64,000 nt of DNA, taken from Hoeflea prorocentri (GTDB lineage: Bacteria; Pseudomonadota; Alphaproteobacteria; Rhizobiales; Rhizobiaceae). The stretch spans positions 186,001-250,000 of the forward strand of contig NZ_JAPJZI010000001.1 of NCBI RefSeq assembly GCF_027944115.1, written 5' to 3'. Below, piece after piece: positions 9,737-19,290 of the stretch. The position numbers and the translations under genes were made by a program. The notes beneath the pieces are model-generated. The model made no database searches and was not told the origin of the DNA. It saw only the letters and a list, made by a program, of their open reading frames with translations. How positions within the stretch are numbered: the stretch's first letter is position 1; each line of letters starts with the position of its first letter.

Positions 9737-10573
9737 ATGATGAAGAGTTTCATGTCCCGCTCACTGATCGCAGCGCTTCTGCTTGGAAGTTCAAGCGCCG
9801 CTCTTTCGGCCGACCTGGACAACATAATCTACGCGCCGGAATTGCCCAGAACGAAGCCGGTTGAAGTCGGCAATGGCTGGTATCTTCGCGGCGATGTCAG
9901 CTACGATTTCTCGACCAGCGGATCCGGCGACACATTCCGCACCTATGATGGTGTGAGCTACACCGCACGCAACTTCACGACGTCTTCGTTCGATACCGAT
10001 TGGGGTGCCGGTATCGGCTTCGGCTACCAATTTTCCAACTGGCTGCGGGCCGAGGCTATGCTGAACTACCAGCAAGGAACGCTGGACGGCTCGTACTCCT
10101 CGGCCGTCGTGCCGTGTTCGACGCCCGTTTTAGGGACAGGATGTAGTGTTGTCGGGTCCGGTGAGTTCGATTCCTACAGCGCCATGACCAATGGTTACAT
10201 CGACCTCGGGACTTACGCGGGTTTCACACCCTATGTCGGTGCGGGCGCCGGTATGACCTACGTAAGCTATGACTCATTCAATGCGCAGGAGACCTGTATC
10301 GGCGGTGCTTGTCCTGTGGCGCCGCCTGCTTCGGTCACACGGCCGGGTGAATCCGATTGGCGCTTCACCTATGCGCTGATGGCCGGCGTTGCCTACGAGT
10401 TCATGCGCAATCTGAAAGTCGATGTGGGCTACAGATACACCAATGTCAGTGGCGGAGACGCGTTCGGCTTTGACGGCACATCTGCTGCGGGGGGCGCGAC
10501 CGGCGTTCAAGGGACCGACAACGGTTACAGCACGCACGCTGTCACGACTTCACTGCGTTACTCCCTTTGGTAG
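9737..10573 (+). CDS. Outer-membrane beta-barrel protein (Omp25/Omp31-like), CtrA-controlled candidate
   Basis: 278-residue predicted barrel. The frame opens at 9689; the ATG pair at 9737/9740 follows a GAGG element and begins a signal peptide (about 1-24, ending Ala-Leu-Ser-Ala). The mature protein shows GNGWYLRGDVSYDFS, DWGAGIGFGYQFSNWLRAEAMLNYQ, YIDLGTYAGFTPYVGAGAGMTYV and a C-terminal strand ending in VTTSLRYSLW, a terminal aromatic residue as expected for Bam-dependent insertion. It is a diverged tandem paralogue of the gene at 8662. Upstream is an exact CtrA consensus box; downstream a strong terminator, so it is probably monocistronic. Confidence 0.87.
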   Translation: MMKSFMSRSLIAALLLGSSSAALSADLDNIIYAPELPRTKPVEVGNGWYLRGDVSYDFSTSGSGDTFRTYDGVSYTARNFTTSSFDTDWGAGIGFGYQFSNWLRAEAMLNYQQGTLDGSYSSAVVPCSTPVLGTGCSVVGSGEFDSYSAMTNGYIDLGTYAGFTPYVGAGAGMTYVSYDSFNAQETCIGGACPVAPPASVTRPGESDWRFTYALMAGVAYEFMRNLKVDVGYRYTNVSGGDAFGFDGTSAAGGATGVQGTDNGYSTHAVTTSLRYSLW

Positions 10574-10600
10574 GGTTCGTATCCGATTGCTCGAGAAATT

Positions 10601-10629
10601 GGCGGGTCATTCGGCCCGCCTTTTCTTTT
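10601..10629 (+). terminator. Rho-independent terminator after second barrel gene
   Basis: GGCGGG / CCCGCC stem, extendable by a G-T pair, with a short loop, followed by TTTTCTTTTT. Confidence 0.82.
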
Positions 10630-10727
10630 TCGGCAATTGGCGACTGATTGACGACGTCGCTCGCACGCAGCAGCTGTGGACGAAAACCAACAGACGGGCA
10701 AGAACAGAGCCAGGTGTCTTTGCCCCA

Positions 10728-11534
10728 TCAGTACCCGATCACGTTCACAATATCATCTCTGATAAAAACGAAATTCGAGAAGATGTATATGTTTGAATAG
10801 GGACTTTTCGGGTCCCTTTTCTCCAAACGGTCCGGCAGCAATTGAAAGACTTCATACCCTTCCAGCAATCTTGCAAACGAGTACAGGCTCTTTTCCCTGA
10901 AAAGATGATGGATGTTGAACTCAATCTGAATCAGTTTCGGCCGCAATTCGCGGATGATTCTCTTTGAACCGGACAGAACCTCGTACTCATATCCTTCCGT
11001 GTCGATTTTGATCAGATCGATCCCGGTTACGTCGGGTTGGCCGTGAAAGAAAGTGTCCAGTGTCGTCACTTCAACTTCCTGGGAAAGGTCGTTGACGACA
11101 AAGGGAACGTTTTTCACCTCTTCTGAAAATGATGCATGAGACAGGGCGGAATCGCTGTAGTGAATCAACCGCCTTTCGTTCCTTTCTCCGACACCTTTTT
11201 CGATCGGAACAAAGCGACCATCAAATGTGTCCGTCAAGCCCGAGAGTGTTTCATAGGATGAAGGAAGGGGTTCGAACGCGAAAACCTTTGCCTGTGTGGC
11301 TTGCAAAAGCAGTTTTGAGTAGGCGCCAACATTTGCCCCGACGTCCACACAAACCCTGGGGTTTATTTTGTTGAGAACGGTCTCCACCAGATGTTGTTCA
11401 CCGCTGACATGTTGGTTTTGCCATCGGTCATAACCTTTTTGCTGCAAAATATGAGAGAGGATAAGGTCCGGTTTCCTTTTGACCAGAGGCTGTATGAAAG
11501 TCCGGATGTAAGCCTTGCGCAACAGGTTACCCAT
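10728..11534 (-). CDS. FkbM-family methyltransferase
   Basis: SAM-dependent methyltransferase of the FkbM type, usually acting on sugars or other small molecules. The SAM-binding motif VCVDVGANVGAYS lies at about residue 75; later come VFAFEPLPSSYETL, VTTLDTFF and IDLIKIDTEGYEYEVLSGS, which are the FkbM signature blocks. I prefer the ATG at 11534 over a TTG at 11546; neither has a strong ribosome site. The gene is visibly AT-richer than its neighbours and stands alone between the barrel genes and the SH3 gene, which suggests acquisition. Substrate unknown; surface polysaccharide is a guess from the family. Confidence 0.82.
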   Translation of the reverse strand: MGNLLRKAYIRTFIQPLVKRKPDLILSHILQQKGYDRWQNQHVSGEQHLVETVLNKINPRVCVDVGANVGAYSKLLLQATQAKVFAFEPLPSSYETLSGLTDTFDGRFVPIEKGVGERNERRLIHYSDSALSHASFSEEVKNVPFVVNDLSQEVEVTTLDTFFHGQPDVTGIDLIKIDTEGYEYEVLSGSKRIIRELRPKLIQIEFNIHHLFREKSLYSFARLLEGYEVFQLLPDRLEKRDPKSPYSNIYIFSNFVFIRDDIVNVIGY

Positions 11535-11663
11535 CAGGTGGGCCAACCGGGAAATTCAGCGCGGGTGACAGGCACTGTGATGTGGGTCATCGAATACAAA
11601 CCATTTGTCTTGCGTTTGAGCGGATGAGACACCCGCGGCACACGGTCACAATATTGAAACAAG

Positions 11664-11687
11664 GCGGCCGGAGGCCGCCTTTTTTGT
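11664..11687. terminator. Hairpin terminator between SH3 gene and FkbM gene
   Basis: Perfect 7-bp stem GGCGGCC / GGCCGCC with a 3-base loop. The T-run (TTTTTTG) is on the + side; read on the - strand, for the SH3 gene ending at 11696, the tail is the weaker TTGTTT. It may act in both directions. Confidence 0.6.
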
Positions 11688-11695
11688 CTAGGCCC

Positions 11696-12253
11696 TCAGT
11701 GACGGTGCCATCCGCCGTGGTGGTGTGGGGCGTAGAGCGGTCCATACGGCCCATAAGGATGATAGGGGTGATATGGATGGTACGGCCCGTATGGGTGGTA
11801 GGGGTGGTAGGGATGATACGGGTGATACGGATGATAAGGTCCGTAGGGCGCATAGGGGTGGTAGTAGCGGTTCCAGTAGGGATACCAGGGATAGTTCTGA
11901 TAGTGGGCATGCCAGTAGGCCTGGTTGAAGACCACGATGCTGATTCCGATCGCGACCCCGACCTGTGGTGTCAGCACGACGCGCTGTCCGTTGTTGACGG
12001 TCAGGATATAGGAAGAGGCAATCCAGCCGCGAGCCGAATTCCACGAGATGTCGCACCAGTCATATCCGGACTGACAGCCATAGACTTCAATGGTTGCATC
12101 CTGGGGCAAGGTTGCTATCGCTGGATAATTCGTTCCGGGGCCGGCGCGCATATGCACAGTCGTTGTGGTGTAGCCGGTCGTCTGGGCAAGTGCAGCCGTC
12201 GCGATCAGCGGCAATATCAGGGTTAAAAGCGCTCGCGCGAAGTACATTCTCAT
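11696..12253 (-). CDS. Secreted SH3-domain protein with His-Pro-Tyr repeat tail
   Basis: 185 residues from the ATG at 12253 (a TTG lies four codons earlier). A signal peptide (about 1-23, ending Ala-Leu-Ala) is followed by a bacterial SH3 domain (about 28-90: VHMRAGPGTNYPAIATLP, then GYDWCDISWNSARGWIASSYI), then a hydrophobic connecting segment, and from about residue 120 a low-complexity tail of Tyr-His-Pro-Tyr and Gly-Pro-Tyr units ending in HHHGGWHRH. Such SH3_3 proteins of Hyphomicrobiales are periplasmic, and the SH3 fold suggests cell-wall contact. The His-rich tail could bind metal, but nothing in the sequence proves it. Confidence 0.8.
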   Translation of the reverse strand: MRMYFARALLTLILPLIATAALAQTTGYTTTTVHMRAGPGTNYPAIATLPQDATIEVYGCQSGYDWCDISWNSARGWIASSYILTVNNGQRVVLTPQVGVAIGISIVVFNQAYWHAHYQNYPWYPYWNRYYHPYAPYGPYHPYHPYHPYHPYHPYGPYHPYHPYHPYGPYGPLYAPHHHGGWHRH

Positions 12254-12405
12254 GGAGAAGTCCAATCCACTTTGTTCAACCTGTCTTGATTAGATAGCCG
12301 GGTGCGTTGCGGGTCAAGCCGCGCATTGGCCTGTTATATATTTCCGCAAGCTGTTTTGCCCTGCGACGGCCGGTTGCGTTTTCAGGGTTGCGCTGTCCGG
12401 TTCTT

Positions 12406-12470
12406 TTGGCTATCCCCGCCAGTGGGACACCCCTCCCCAACGAGGGGCAACTATCTGGAAGGATAGCCAA
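12406..12470 (+). promoter_or_regulatory. serC leader RNA element (two nested hairpins)
   Basis: Immediately before the serC ATG, a 10-bp perfect stem pairs 12406-12415 with 12461-12470. Inside it a second hairpin pairs CCCCTC (12430-12435) with GAGGGG (12442-12447). The ribosome site GGAAGGA (12457-12463) is partly inside the closing stem, so folding should limit translation. This matches the position and design of the alphaproteobacterial serC motif described from comparative genomics. The ligand or trigger is not known to me. Confidence 0.75.
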
Positions 12471-13646
12471 ATGACTGAGAATACAAAGCCGGACGTGCGT
12501 CCGGACAATCCCCGTTTTTCATCCGGACCTTGCACGAAGCGCCCCGGCTGGATGCCCGAAGCGCTCAAGGATGCCGCGTTGGGACGCTCCCATCGCGCCA
12601 AGATCGGCAAGGCCAAACTCAAACAGGCGATCGATGAGACCCGTGAGATACTCGGTGTGCCTGCCGACTATCGCATTGGTATTGTGCCTGCATCCGATAC
12701 CGGTGCGGTGGAAATGGCGCTGTGGTCGATGCTCGGCGCGCGCGGCGTTCAGATGCTCGCCTGGGAATCTTTCGGCTCCGGCTGGGTCAGCGATGTCGTC
12801 AAACAGCTCAAGCTGCCGGATGCCGATGTTCTCGAGGCCGATTACGGTCATTTACCCGACCTCGAAAAGGTCGACTTTGCCCGTGATGTGGTTTTCACAT
12901 GGAATGGCACCACCTCGGGGGTGTGTGTTCCAAATGGCGACTTTATTCCCGATGACCGGCAGGGGCTGACGATCTGCGATGCAACGTCCGCGGCGTTTGC
13001 CCAGGACCTTCCGTTCGAAAAGCTCGATGTTGTGACCTTCTCCTGGCAAAAGGTGCTTGGCGGCGAAGGCGGGCATGGTGTGCTGATTTTGAGTCCACGG
13101 GCTGTCGAACGCCTTGAAACTTACACGCCGCCATGGCCTTTGCCGAAAATCTTCTGCATGACCAAGGGCGGGAAGCTGATCGAGGGTATCTTCGAAGGCG
13201 CAACCATCAACACGCCCTCCATGCTTTGTGTCGAGGACTATCTGGACGCCCTGGCCTGGGCGAAGCATATCGGCGGCCTGCCGCAGCTTATGCGCCGCGC
13301 CGATGAAAATGCGGCGGTTATCGATGGTTTTGTGAAGCAATCGGACTGGATCGATTACCTCGCCGCCGATCCGGCGACCCGTTCGAATACGTCGGTGTGT
13401 CTCAAGATCGTCGATCCGCGTGTCGCAGCCCTGCCTGCGGCTGCGCAGGCCGCCTTCGCAAAGGGTCTGGCGGCCTCGCTCGAAAAGGAAGGCGTTGCCT
13501 ATGATATCGGAGCCTACCGGGATGCGCCGGCGGGCTTGAGAATATGGGCAGGCGGAACGGTTGAAAAAACCGATCTCGAAGCGCTGATGCCGTGGCTCGA
13601 ATGGGCTTTTGCGATGCAGATCGTCACTATTGAGTCAGCTGCCTGA
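12471..13646 (+). CDS. serC: Phosphoserine transaminase SerC
   Basis: Second step of serine synthesis: 3-phosphohydroxypyruvate plus glutamate to phosphoserine, PLP-dependent; can also serve pyridoxal synthesis. The 391-residue protein is the alphaproteobacterial type ([15 protein letters not shown] at the N-terminus, [14 protein letters not shown]). The PLP lysine is in [14 protein letters not shown] (about residue 196). It starts inside a leader hairpin that overlaps its ribosome site, and serA follows 70 bases downstream behind a possible attenuating hairpin. Confidence 0.96.
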   Translation: MTENTKPDVRPDNPRFSSGPCTKRPGWMPEALKDAALGRSHRAKIGKAKLKQAIDETREILGVPADYRIGIVPASDTGAVEMALWSMLGARGVQMLAWESFGSGWVSDVVKQLKLPDADVLEADYGHLPDLEKVDFARDVVFTWNGTTSGVCVPNGDFIPDDRQGLTICDATSAAFAQDLPFEKLDVVTFSWQKVLGGEGGHGVLILSPRAVERLETYTPPWPLPKIFCMTKGGKLIEGIFEGATINTPSMLCVEDYLDALAWAKHIGGLPQLMRRADENAAVIDGFVKQSDWIDYLAADPATRSNTSVCLKIVDPRVAALPAAAQAAFAKGLAASLEKEGVAYDIGAYRDAPAGLRIWAGGTVEKTDLEALMPWLEWAFAMQIVTIESAA

Positions 13647-13655
13647 CTGAGTTTT

Positions 13656-13683
13656 GGGCCGCTGATGACGGCGGCCCGCTTTT
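13656..13683 (+). terminator. Hairpin between serC and serA
   Basis: Stem GGGCCGC (13656-13662) with GCGGCCC (13671-13677), loop of 8, then GCTTTTA. The T-run is short, so it may be a partial terminator or mRNA stabiliser within the serC-serA unit. Confidence 0.55.
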
Positions 13684-13716
13684 ACACCACATATCGCGAT
13701 AGAGAGGGAGGCCATC

Positions 13717-15312
13717 ATGGCACCGCGCGTACTTGTTTCCGACAAGCTTTCCGAAACCGCAGTTCAAATCTTCAAGGATCGCGGCATTGATGTCGATTTC
13801 CTGCCGGATGTTGGCAAGGACAAGGAGAAGCTGCTCGAGATCATCGATCAATATGATGGTCTCGCGATCCGTTCCGCAACAAAGGTAACATCCAAACTCA
13901 TCGATGCGGCGAGCCGGCTCAAAGTGGTCGGCCGCGCCGGTATCGGCGTTGATAATGTCGAGATTCCGGCGGCTTCGCGCCGAGGCATTATCGTCATGAA
14001 CACGCCGTTCGGGAACTCGATCACCACAGCAGAACATGCAATCGCCATGCTGATGGCCGTGGCGCGGCAGGTTCCGGCGGCCGATGTTTCCACCCAGGAA
14101 GGCAAATGGGAAAAGTCCCGTTTCATGGGTGTCGAAATCACCGGCAAGACACTGGGTGTTATCGGTTGCGGGAATATCGGCTCGGTTGCCGCGACGCGTG
14201 GGATTGGCCTCAAGATGCGGGTCATCGCGTTTGACCCGTTCCTTTCGGCCGAGCGGGCCGAGGAACTCGGCGTTGAAAAGGTTGAGCTGGACGAACTTCT
14301 CGCCCGGTCGGACTTTATCACGCTGCATGTTCCGCTCACCGACAAGACGCGGAACATCATCGACGCCGAGGCGATTGCCAAAATGAAAGATGGAGCGCGT
14401 GTCATCAACTGCGCGCGCGGCGGGCTTGTGGTCGAGGCCGATCTTGCCGAAGCCATCAAGTCCGGCAAGATTGCCGGCGCGGGGTTCGATGTGTTTGAAC
14501 AGGAACCGGCGACCAACAGCCCGCTCTTCGGCCTTCCAAACGTTGTGTGCACGCCTCACCTTGGTGCGTCCACGAGTGAAGCGCAGGAAAATGTCGCCGT
14601 CCAGGTTGCCGAGCAGATGTCGGACTATCTGATCAAGGGTGCGGTCACCAATGCGATCAATATGCCATCGATCAGCGCGGAAGAAGCGCCTCGTCTCAAG
14701 CCGTTCGTCAAGCTGGCTGAAGTCCTGGGCGCCTTTGTCGGGCAGGTGACCGAAAGCGCTATCAAGGAAGTCGAGATTCTTTACGACGGATCGACCGCGC
14801 AGATGAACACCAAGGCGTTGACAAGCGCGGTGCTTGCGGGGCTCATCCGTCCTCAGGTGGCGGATGTGAACATGGTTTCAGCTCCGGTCATGGTGAAGGA
14901 GCGTGGTATCATTCTGTCAGAGGCGCGCCGCGACAAATCCGGGGTTTTCGACGGTTATATCAAGCTGACCGTCAATACCGCAAACCAGACACGGTCCATC
15001 GCCGGCACATGTTTTTCCGACGGCAAGCCGCGATTTATCCAGATCAAAGGCATTAATCTCGATGCCGAGGTAGGCGCCAATATGGTTTATACCACCAACG
15101 CGGATGCACCGGGGATCATCGGCCTTCTCGGAACCGTTTTTGGAACTGCCGGCGTAAATATTGCCAACTTCTCCCTCGGTCGCAACAAGCCGGGCGGCGA
15201 TGCGATCGCGCTGCTCTATGTCGATGCGCCTGTCGATGAGAAGGTGCTGGATCTGGTGCGTGGCCATGCGGAAATTGAATCGGCAAAACCGCTCGTCTTT
15301 GACGTCGCTTGA
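13717..15312 (+). CDS. serA: D-3-phosphoglycerate dehydrogenase SerA
   Basis: First committed step of serine synthesis, oxidising 3-phosphoglycerate with NAD+. 531 residues: substrate-binding domain, Rossmann motif GVIGCGNIGSVAATR (about 147-161), the NCARGGLVVEADL block and the catalytic H in TPHLGAS, then the intervening domain and a C-terminal ACT domain (about 455-531, with ADAPGIIGLLGTVFG) that normally binds serine for feedback inhibition. A GAGAGGGAGG ribosome site precedes the ATG. It forms a transcription unit with serC. Confidence 0.97.
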   Translation: MAPRVLVSDKLSETAVQIFKDRGIDVDFLPDVGKDKEKLLEIIDQYDGLAIRSATKVTSKLIDAASRLKVVGRAGIGVDNVEIPAASRRGIIVMNTPFGNSITTAEHAIAMLMAVARQVPAADVSTQEGKWEKSRFMGVEITGKTLGVIGCGNIGSVAATRGIGLKMRVIAFDPFLSAERAEELGVEKVELDELLARSDFITLHVPLTDKTRNIIDAEAIAKMKDGARVINCARGGLVVEADLAEAIKSGKIAGAGFDVFEQEPATNSPLFGLPNVVCTPHLGASTSEAQENVAVQVAEQMSDYLIKGAVTNAINMPSISAEEAPRLKPFVKLAEVLGAFVGQVTESAIKEVEILYDGSTAQMNTKALTSAVLAGLIRPQVADVNMVSAPVMVKERGIILSEARRDKSGVFDGYIKLTVNTANQTRSIAGTCFSDGKPRFIQIKGINLDAEVGANMVYTTNADAPGIIGLLGTVFGTAGVNIANFSLGRNKPGGDAIALLYVDAPVDEKVLDLVRGHAEIESAKPLVFDVA

Positions 15313-15327
15313 CGGGACCGTTTCGCC

Positions 15328-16218
15328 TCAGACCTGAGCGCGATCGGGTTTGTGCTCGGCGAGCGCTATACCGCCGAGCACAAGACCCAATGCGATCAGG
15401 TGGAACATTTCAAGCTGTTCGCCGAGCAGAAGAACGGCGAACAGCGTTCCGAAAATCGGCACCAGATTGATAAACAGGCCGCCACGGTTGGCGCCGATAA
15501 TCGCCACACCCTTGATGAAGCAGGCCTGTGAGACGATCGACGGAAAAACCGCTGCAAACACTATGACAAACCAGCCTGTCATATCCGGCAAAATCAGGCT
15601 GCCGGACCATGCCTCAAACACCGTAAAGGGCGCGCCTCCGATAAGGGCACCCAGTGCAAGCGCGACCATCGCGCTGCTCCAGTGCAGTTTTGGCATCCAG
15701 CGCAGGGCAACCGTATAGGCTCCGTAAAACGAGATCGACAGGATCAGGAGCGCATCGCCATAGCCGACATCAAGGCTTAAAAGGCCCGGCAGATTGCCAT
15801 TGGTGGCAACGAGCGCGACTCCGGTAATGGAGATGAAAAAGCCGATAATCTGGCTGTAACTGACCCTCTGGCCAAAAAGCAGGAAATTTGCTGCAAACAC
15901 CAGCAGCGGCATTGCGGCCTGTTCGATGGCTCCGTTGATCGCACTGGTGTAGTTGAGCGCCAGATAGTAAAAATTGTTAAACAGAGCAAAACCGACAATT
16001 CCCATTCCCAGCAGAAACAGGAAATGGGCGCGCAGAACCGACCACTCACGTCGTAAATGCGGCAACGCGAATGGCAGCAAAAGCAGCAAAGCAAGGAGCC
16101 ATCGACCGCTGGTCAGCAGGGCCGGGCTGACATGGCCGGCCGCAAACTTGCCGGCAACAGCGTTCCCGCCCCAGCCAAGCGTGGTGATGACCAGCAGAAT
16201 ATAGGCTTTGAGCGCCAT
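15328..16218 (-). CDS. DMT-superfamily (EamA) transporter
   Basis: 296-residue inner-membrane protein with about ten hydrophobic helices arranged as two EamA repeats: the first begins ILLVITTLGWGGNAVAGKFAAGHVSP, the second at about residue 150 (LLILSISFYGAYTVALRWMP). EamA proteins export small metabolites such as amino acids or their precursors. It is convergent with serA with a 15-base gap, so an amino-acid related role is only hinted at. Substrate not predictable. Confidence 0.85.
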   Translation of the reverse strand: MALKAYILLVITTLGWGGNAVAGKFAAGHVSPALLTSGRWLLALLLLLPFALPHLRREWSVLRAHFLFLLGMGIVGFALFNNFYYLALNYTSAINGAIEQAAMPLLVFAANFLLFGQRVSYSQIIGFFISITGVALVATNGNLPGLLSLDVGYGDALLILSISFYGAYTVALRWMPKLHWSSAMVALALGALIGGAPFTVFEAWSGSLILPDMTGWFVIVFAAVFPSIVSQACFIKGVAIIGANRGGLFINLVPIFGTLFAVLLLGEQLEMFHLIALGLVLGGIALAEHKPDRAQV

Positions 16219-16445
16219 TGAGTGTCCATTTAGGAGAAAACAGGCCGCAACTTGCTCGCAAAAGCTTTAAAAAGTCAACGCGATTTCGCCTTTTCCACTT
16301 GTCTGACCGCTCGGAGCGCGCTGGCGGTCTTCGGAGGGTTGGCGAAATTGCCAGGCGGCGATTTTACTTGCGTTGAACATGGGTTATAGATGCGCCGGTT
16401 TGGTGCGAATTCGACCGGATGCGGTCAACAAGGTTAGGGAAACAC

Positions 16446-17744
16446 ATGACGAATGTCGTGGTTGTCGGCTCGCAATGGGGCGATGAGGGCAAGGGCAAGA
16501 TTGTAGACTGGCTGTCGGAGCGCGCCGATGTCGTCGTGCGCTTCCAGGGCGGGCACAATGCCGGCCATACGCTAGTAATCGACGGCGTCAGCTACAAGCT
16601 TTCGCTTCTGCCCTCAGGCGTGGTCCGTGAGGGCAAACTTGCCGTTATCGGCAATGGCGTTGTCATTGACCCGCATGCACTGGTCGCCGAAATCGACAGG
16701 CTTGGCGAGCAGGGCGTGCCGATTTCGCCTGACAATCTGCGCATCGCGGACAATGCGACGCTGATTTTGTCCCTGCATCGCGAACTGGACGGCATCCGCG
16801 AGGATGCAGCGTCCAATTCGGGAACCAAGATCGGAACGACGCGTCGCGGCATCGGACCTGCCTATGAGGACAAGGTCGGGCGGCGCGCGGTGCGGGTGAT
16901 GGACCTTGCCAATATGGAGACGCTGCCGGCGAAGGTCGACCGGTTGCTGACGCACCACAATGCACTGCGCCGTGGATTGGACCAGGAAGAGGTCGCACAT
17001 GATGCGATCATGGACGAATTGAAGGAGGTGGCCGGCCGCATTCTTCCGTTCCGCGAGACCGTCTGGCGGCTGCTTGATACGAAGCGCCGTGCCGGCAAGC
17101 GCATCCTGTTCGAGGGCGCGCAGGGAACATTGCTCGATATAGATCATGGAACCTATCCGTTCGTGACCTCGTCCAACACGGTAGCCGGGCAGGCGGCAGC
17201 CGGTTCCGGCATGGGGCCGGGATCGGTCGGATATGTCCTCGGCATCACCAAGGCCTACACGACGCGTGTCGGCGAGGGGCCGTTCCCGACCGAGCAGGAT
17301 AATGATGTCGGCCAGTTCCTCGGCGAACGGGGTAAAGAATTCGGAACGGTAACGGGGCGCAAGCGCCGATGCGGCTGGTTTGATGCCGTTCTGGTGCGCC
17401 AGGCGGTGGCGACCAACGGCATTACCGGTATCGCGCTGACCAAGCTGGATGTTCTCGACGGCCTTGACGAGTTGAAAATCTGCGTAGGCTACAAGCTTGA
17501 TGGCCAGGAGGTAGATTTCCTGCCGGCCAGCCAGGGGCAGCAGGCGCGTGTCGAGCCGATCTACGAGACGCTGGAGGGGTGGAAGGGCTCGACCGTTGGC
17601 GCACGAAGCTGGAACGACCTGCCAGCGCAGGCGGTCAAATATGTCCGTCATATCGAGGAACTTATCGGCGCTCCGGTCGCGCTCCTGTCGACAAGTCCAG
17701 AACGCGATGACACAATCCTTGTGACCGACCCGTTTGAAGATTAG
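16446..17744 (+). CDS. purA: Adenylosuccinate synthetase PurA
   Basis: GTP-dependent condensation of IMP and aspartate to adenylosuccinate, committing to AMP. The frame opens at 16419, but the ATG at 16446 follows TTAGGGA and gives the family start [23 protein letters not shown]. Phosphate-loop [28 protein letters not shown] and [11 protein letters not shown] are all present. 432 residues is the normal length. The preceding 227 bases should contain its promoter. Confidence 0.97.
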   Translation: MTNVVVVGSQWGDEGKGKIVDWLSERADVVVRFQGGHNAGHTLVIDGVSYKLSLLPSGVVREGKLAVIGNGVVIDPHALVAEIDRLGEQGVPISPDNLRIADNATLILSLHRELDGIREDAASNSGTKIGTTRRGIGPAYEDKVGRRAVRVMDLANMETLPAKVDRLLTHHNALRRGLDQEEVAHDAIMDELKEVAGRILPFRETVWRLLDTKRRAGKRILFEGAQGTLLDIDHGTYPFVTSSNTVAGQAAAGSGMGPGSVGYVLGITKAYTTRVGEGPFPTEQDNDVGQFLGERGKEFGTVTGRKRRCGWFDAVLVRQAVATNGITGIALTKLDVLDGLDELKICVGYKLDGQEVDFLPASQGQQARVEPIYETLEGWKGSTVGARSWNDLPAQAVKYVRHIEELIGAPVALLSTSPERDDTILVTDPFED

Positions 17745-17783
17745 GGTTGTGACCGCAGGGACTTATATTTACAGAGCAGTTGT

Positions 17784-19262
17784 ATGGTGGATTTTGTAGC
17801 AGTTATTGAAAAGGCTGTTAGCGGGCTGAACGACAACACGCCGGAGATGCGTGAAAAGGTCTATGAAAAAGCCCGTGGAGCAATCCGCCGTCAGTTGGAG
17901 AACCTGAACCCGCCGGTTACCGACGCCGTGCGGGAGAAGCAGCTCGCCAAGCTTGAAGAAGCCATTCAGGAAATCGAGGACCGCAATACGGAGGCGTTCT
18001 CCGATTTCGACGAGGATGCCTTTGCCGATATCCTGACCGACGCGCAGATTGATGCCGATGATATCGGCGATGAAGAAGACATTATCCCGCGAGAGCCCAC
18101 CCGCAGCCGTCCTGCGCGCTCCGCCCGTCCGACAATCGAAGATGAATTCGACGATGAGGACGACGAAGACGACTACGATGATGTTTCACTTGATGATTCG
18201 GTTCGACCCGAAGCGCGGCGTCTGGGAGACAGCAACAGCGCCGACTATCTCCAGCCGCGTCGAAGCGGCGGCTTCGGCACAATCATTGCCGTTGCCGCGG
18301 CGATTGTTGTCATTCTGGTGGTTGCTATCGGACTCTGGACATTCCGTGGCACGCTTTCGGCAATGGTGTTCGGGTCGGGAAGTGATGTCGAAACAGCGGA
18401 CAGCCAGCCTGCGTCCTCGGACGGTCAGCAGGCTGCATCAGGCAATGAGGCGAACTCGGGTGAGGGGCAACCTGCCGGAACCTCTGGCCCAGACAAATTC
18501 ACGCAGCGTTTGATGCCTGACGGATCAGAAGTCGACGAGGGGCCGGGCACCAGTCCGGACCTGGAGGTGGATGCGGAAGGTCGATCTGTCGCCGCGCTCG
18601 ATCTGTCGCAGCCCGACGCGGCCAGCACGGATGGCCAGCCGGCAGCGGGTACGGATACTGCTGAACAACCCGATGGGGCGGCCACTGCGGCACCGCCTCA
18701 GGTCGGGCAGAAGATGTTTCTTTACGAAGAGCGTCTCGGGCAGCAAGCGCCGACCGCAGAAGAGGGCAGTGTCGTCTGGTCCATCGTTCGCGAATCCCCG
18801 GGAGACAATCTTCCTCCCGAGCCGGCCATCGAGGCGCAGATCAATGTGCCTGGCAAAGGCCTGAGTGCGATATTGACCATCAAGCGCAATGCCGACCAGT
18901 CATTGCCGGCCAGTCATCTCATTGAAATCGTCTTTGCCGTGACCGAAGAGTTTGACGGCAACGGCATTGGCTCCATCCAGAATTTTGCGCTGAAACAGAC
19001 CGAACAGGACACAGGTGATTCGCTGATCGCCGTACCTGCGAAGATCACCGACAGCTTTTTCATGATTGCTCTGAACGATTATGTCGAGGCGGTTCAGCTC
19101 AATCTGCGGCTGCTTCGCGAAAGAAACTGGATCGACCTTCCCGTCAGCTACGGCAACGGTCGTAGAGCTCTCTTGACCCTTGAAAAAGGATCAACGGGAG
19201 CCGAAGTCTTTGATCAGGTGATCCGCGCATGGGAGGCGCGCACCGCCGGCGGTACTCAGTAA
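17784..19262 (+). CDS. Conserved hypothetical single-pass membrane protein
   Basis: 492 residues in three parts. Residues 1-85 are helical and charged (NDNTPEMREKVYEKARGAIRRQLENLNPP); 86-160 are extremely acidic with Asp/Glu runs; a single transmembrane helix at about 168-188 (IIAVAAAIVVILVVAIGLW) precedes a low-complexity Ser/Gly/Gln/Asp linker and a folded domain from about 310 to the end. That topology suggests a cytosolic N-terminus and periplasmic C-terminal domain. It follows purA by 39 bases and may be co-transcribed. I recognise it as a type seen in Hyphomicrobiales genomes but know no function. Confidence 0.8.
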   Translation: MVDFVAVIEKAVSGLNDNTPEMREKVYEKARGAIRRQLENLNPPVTDAVREKQLAKLEEAIQEIEDRNTEAFSDFDEDAFADILTDAQIDADDIGDEEDIIPREPTRSRPARSARPTIEDEFDDEDDEDDYDDVSLDDSVRPEARRLGDSNSADYLQPRRSGGFGTIIAVAAAIVVILVVAIGLWTFRGTLSAMVFGSGSDVETADSQPASSDGQQAASGNEANSGEGQPAGTSGPDKFTQRLMPDGSEVDEGPGTSPDLEVDAEGRSVAALDLSQPDAASTDGQPAAGTDTAEQPDGAATAAPPQVGQKMFLYEERLGQQAPTAEEGSVVWSIVRESPGDNLPPEPAIEAQINVPGKGLSAILTIKRNADQSLPASHLIEIVFAVTEEFDGNGIGSIQNFALKQTEQDTGDSLIAVPAKITDSFFMIALNDYVEAVQLNLRLLRERNWIDLPVSYGNGRRALLTLEKGSTGAEVFDQVIRAWEARTAGGTQ

Positions 19263-19290
19263 CGCCGGCGACGGCAGGACGCATTGAACT

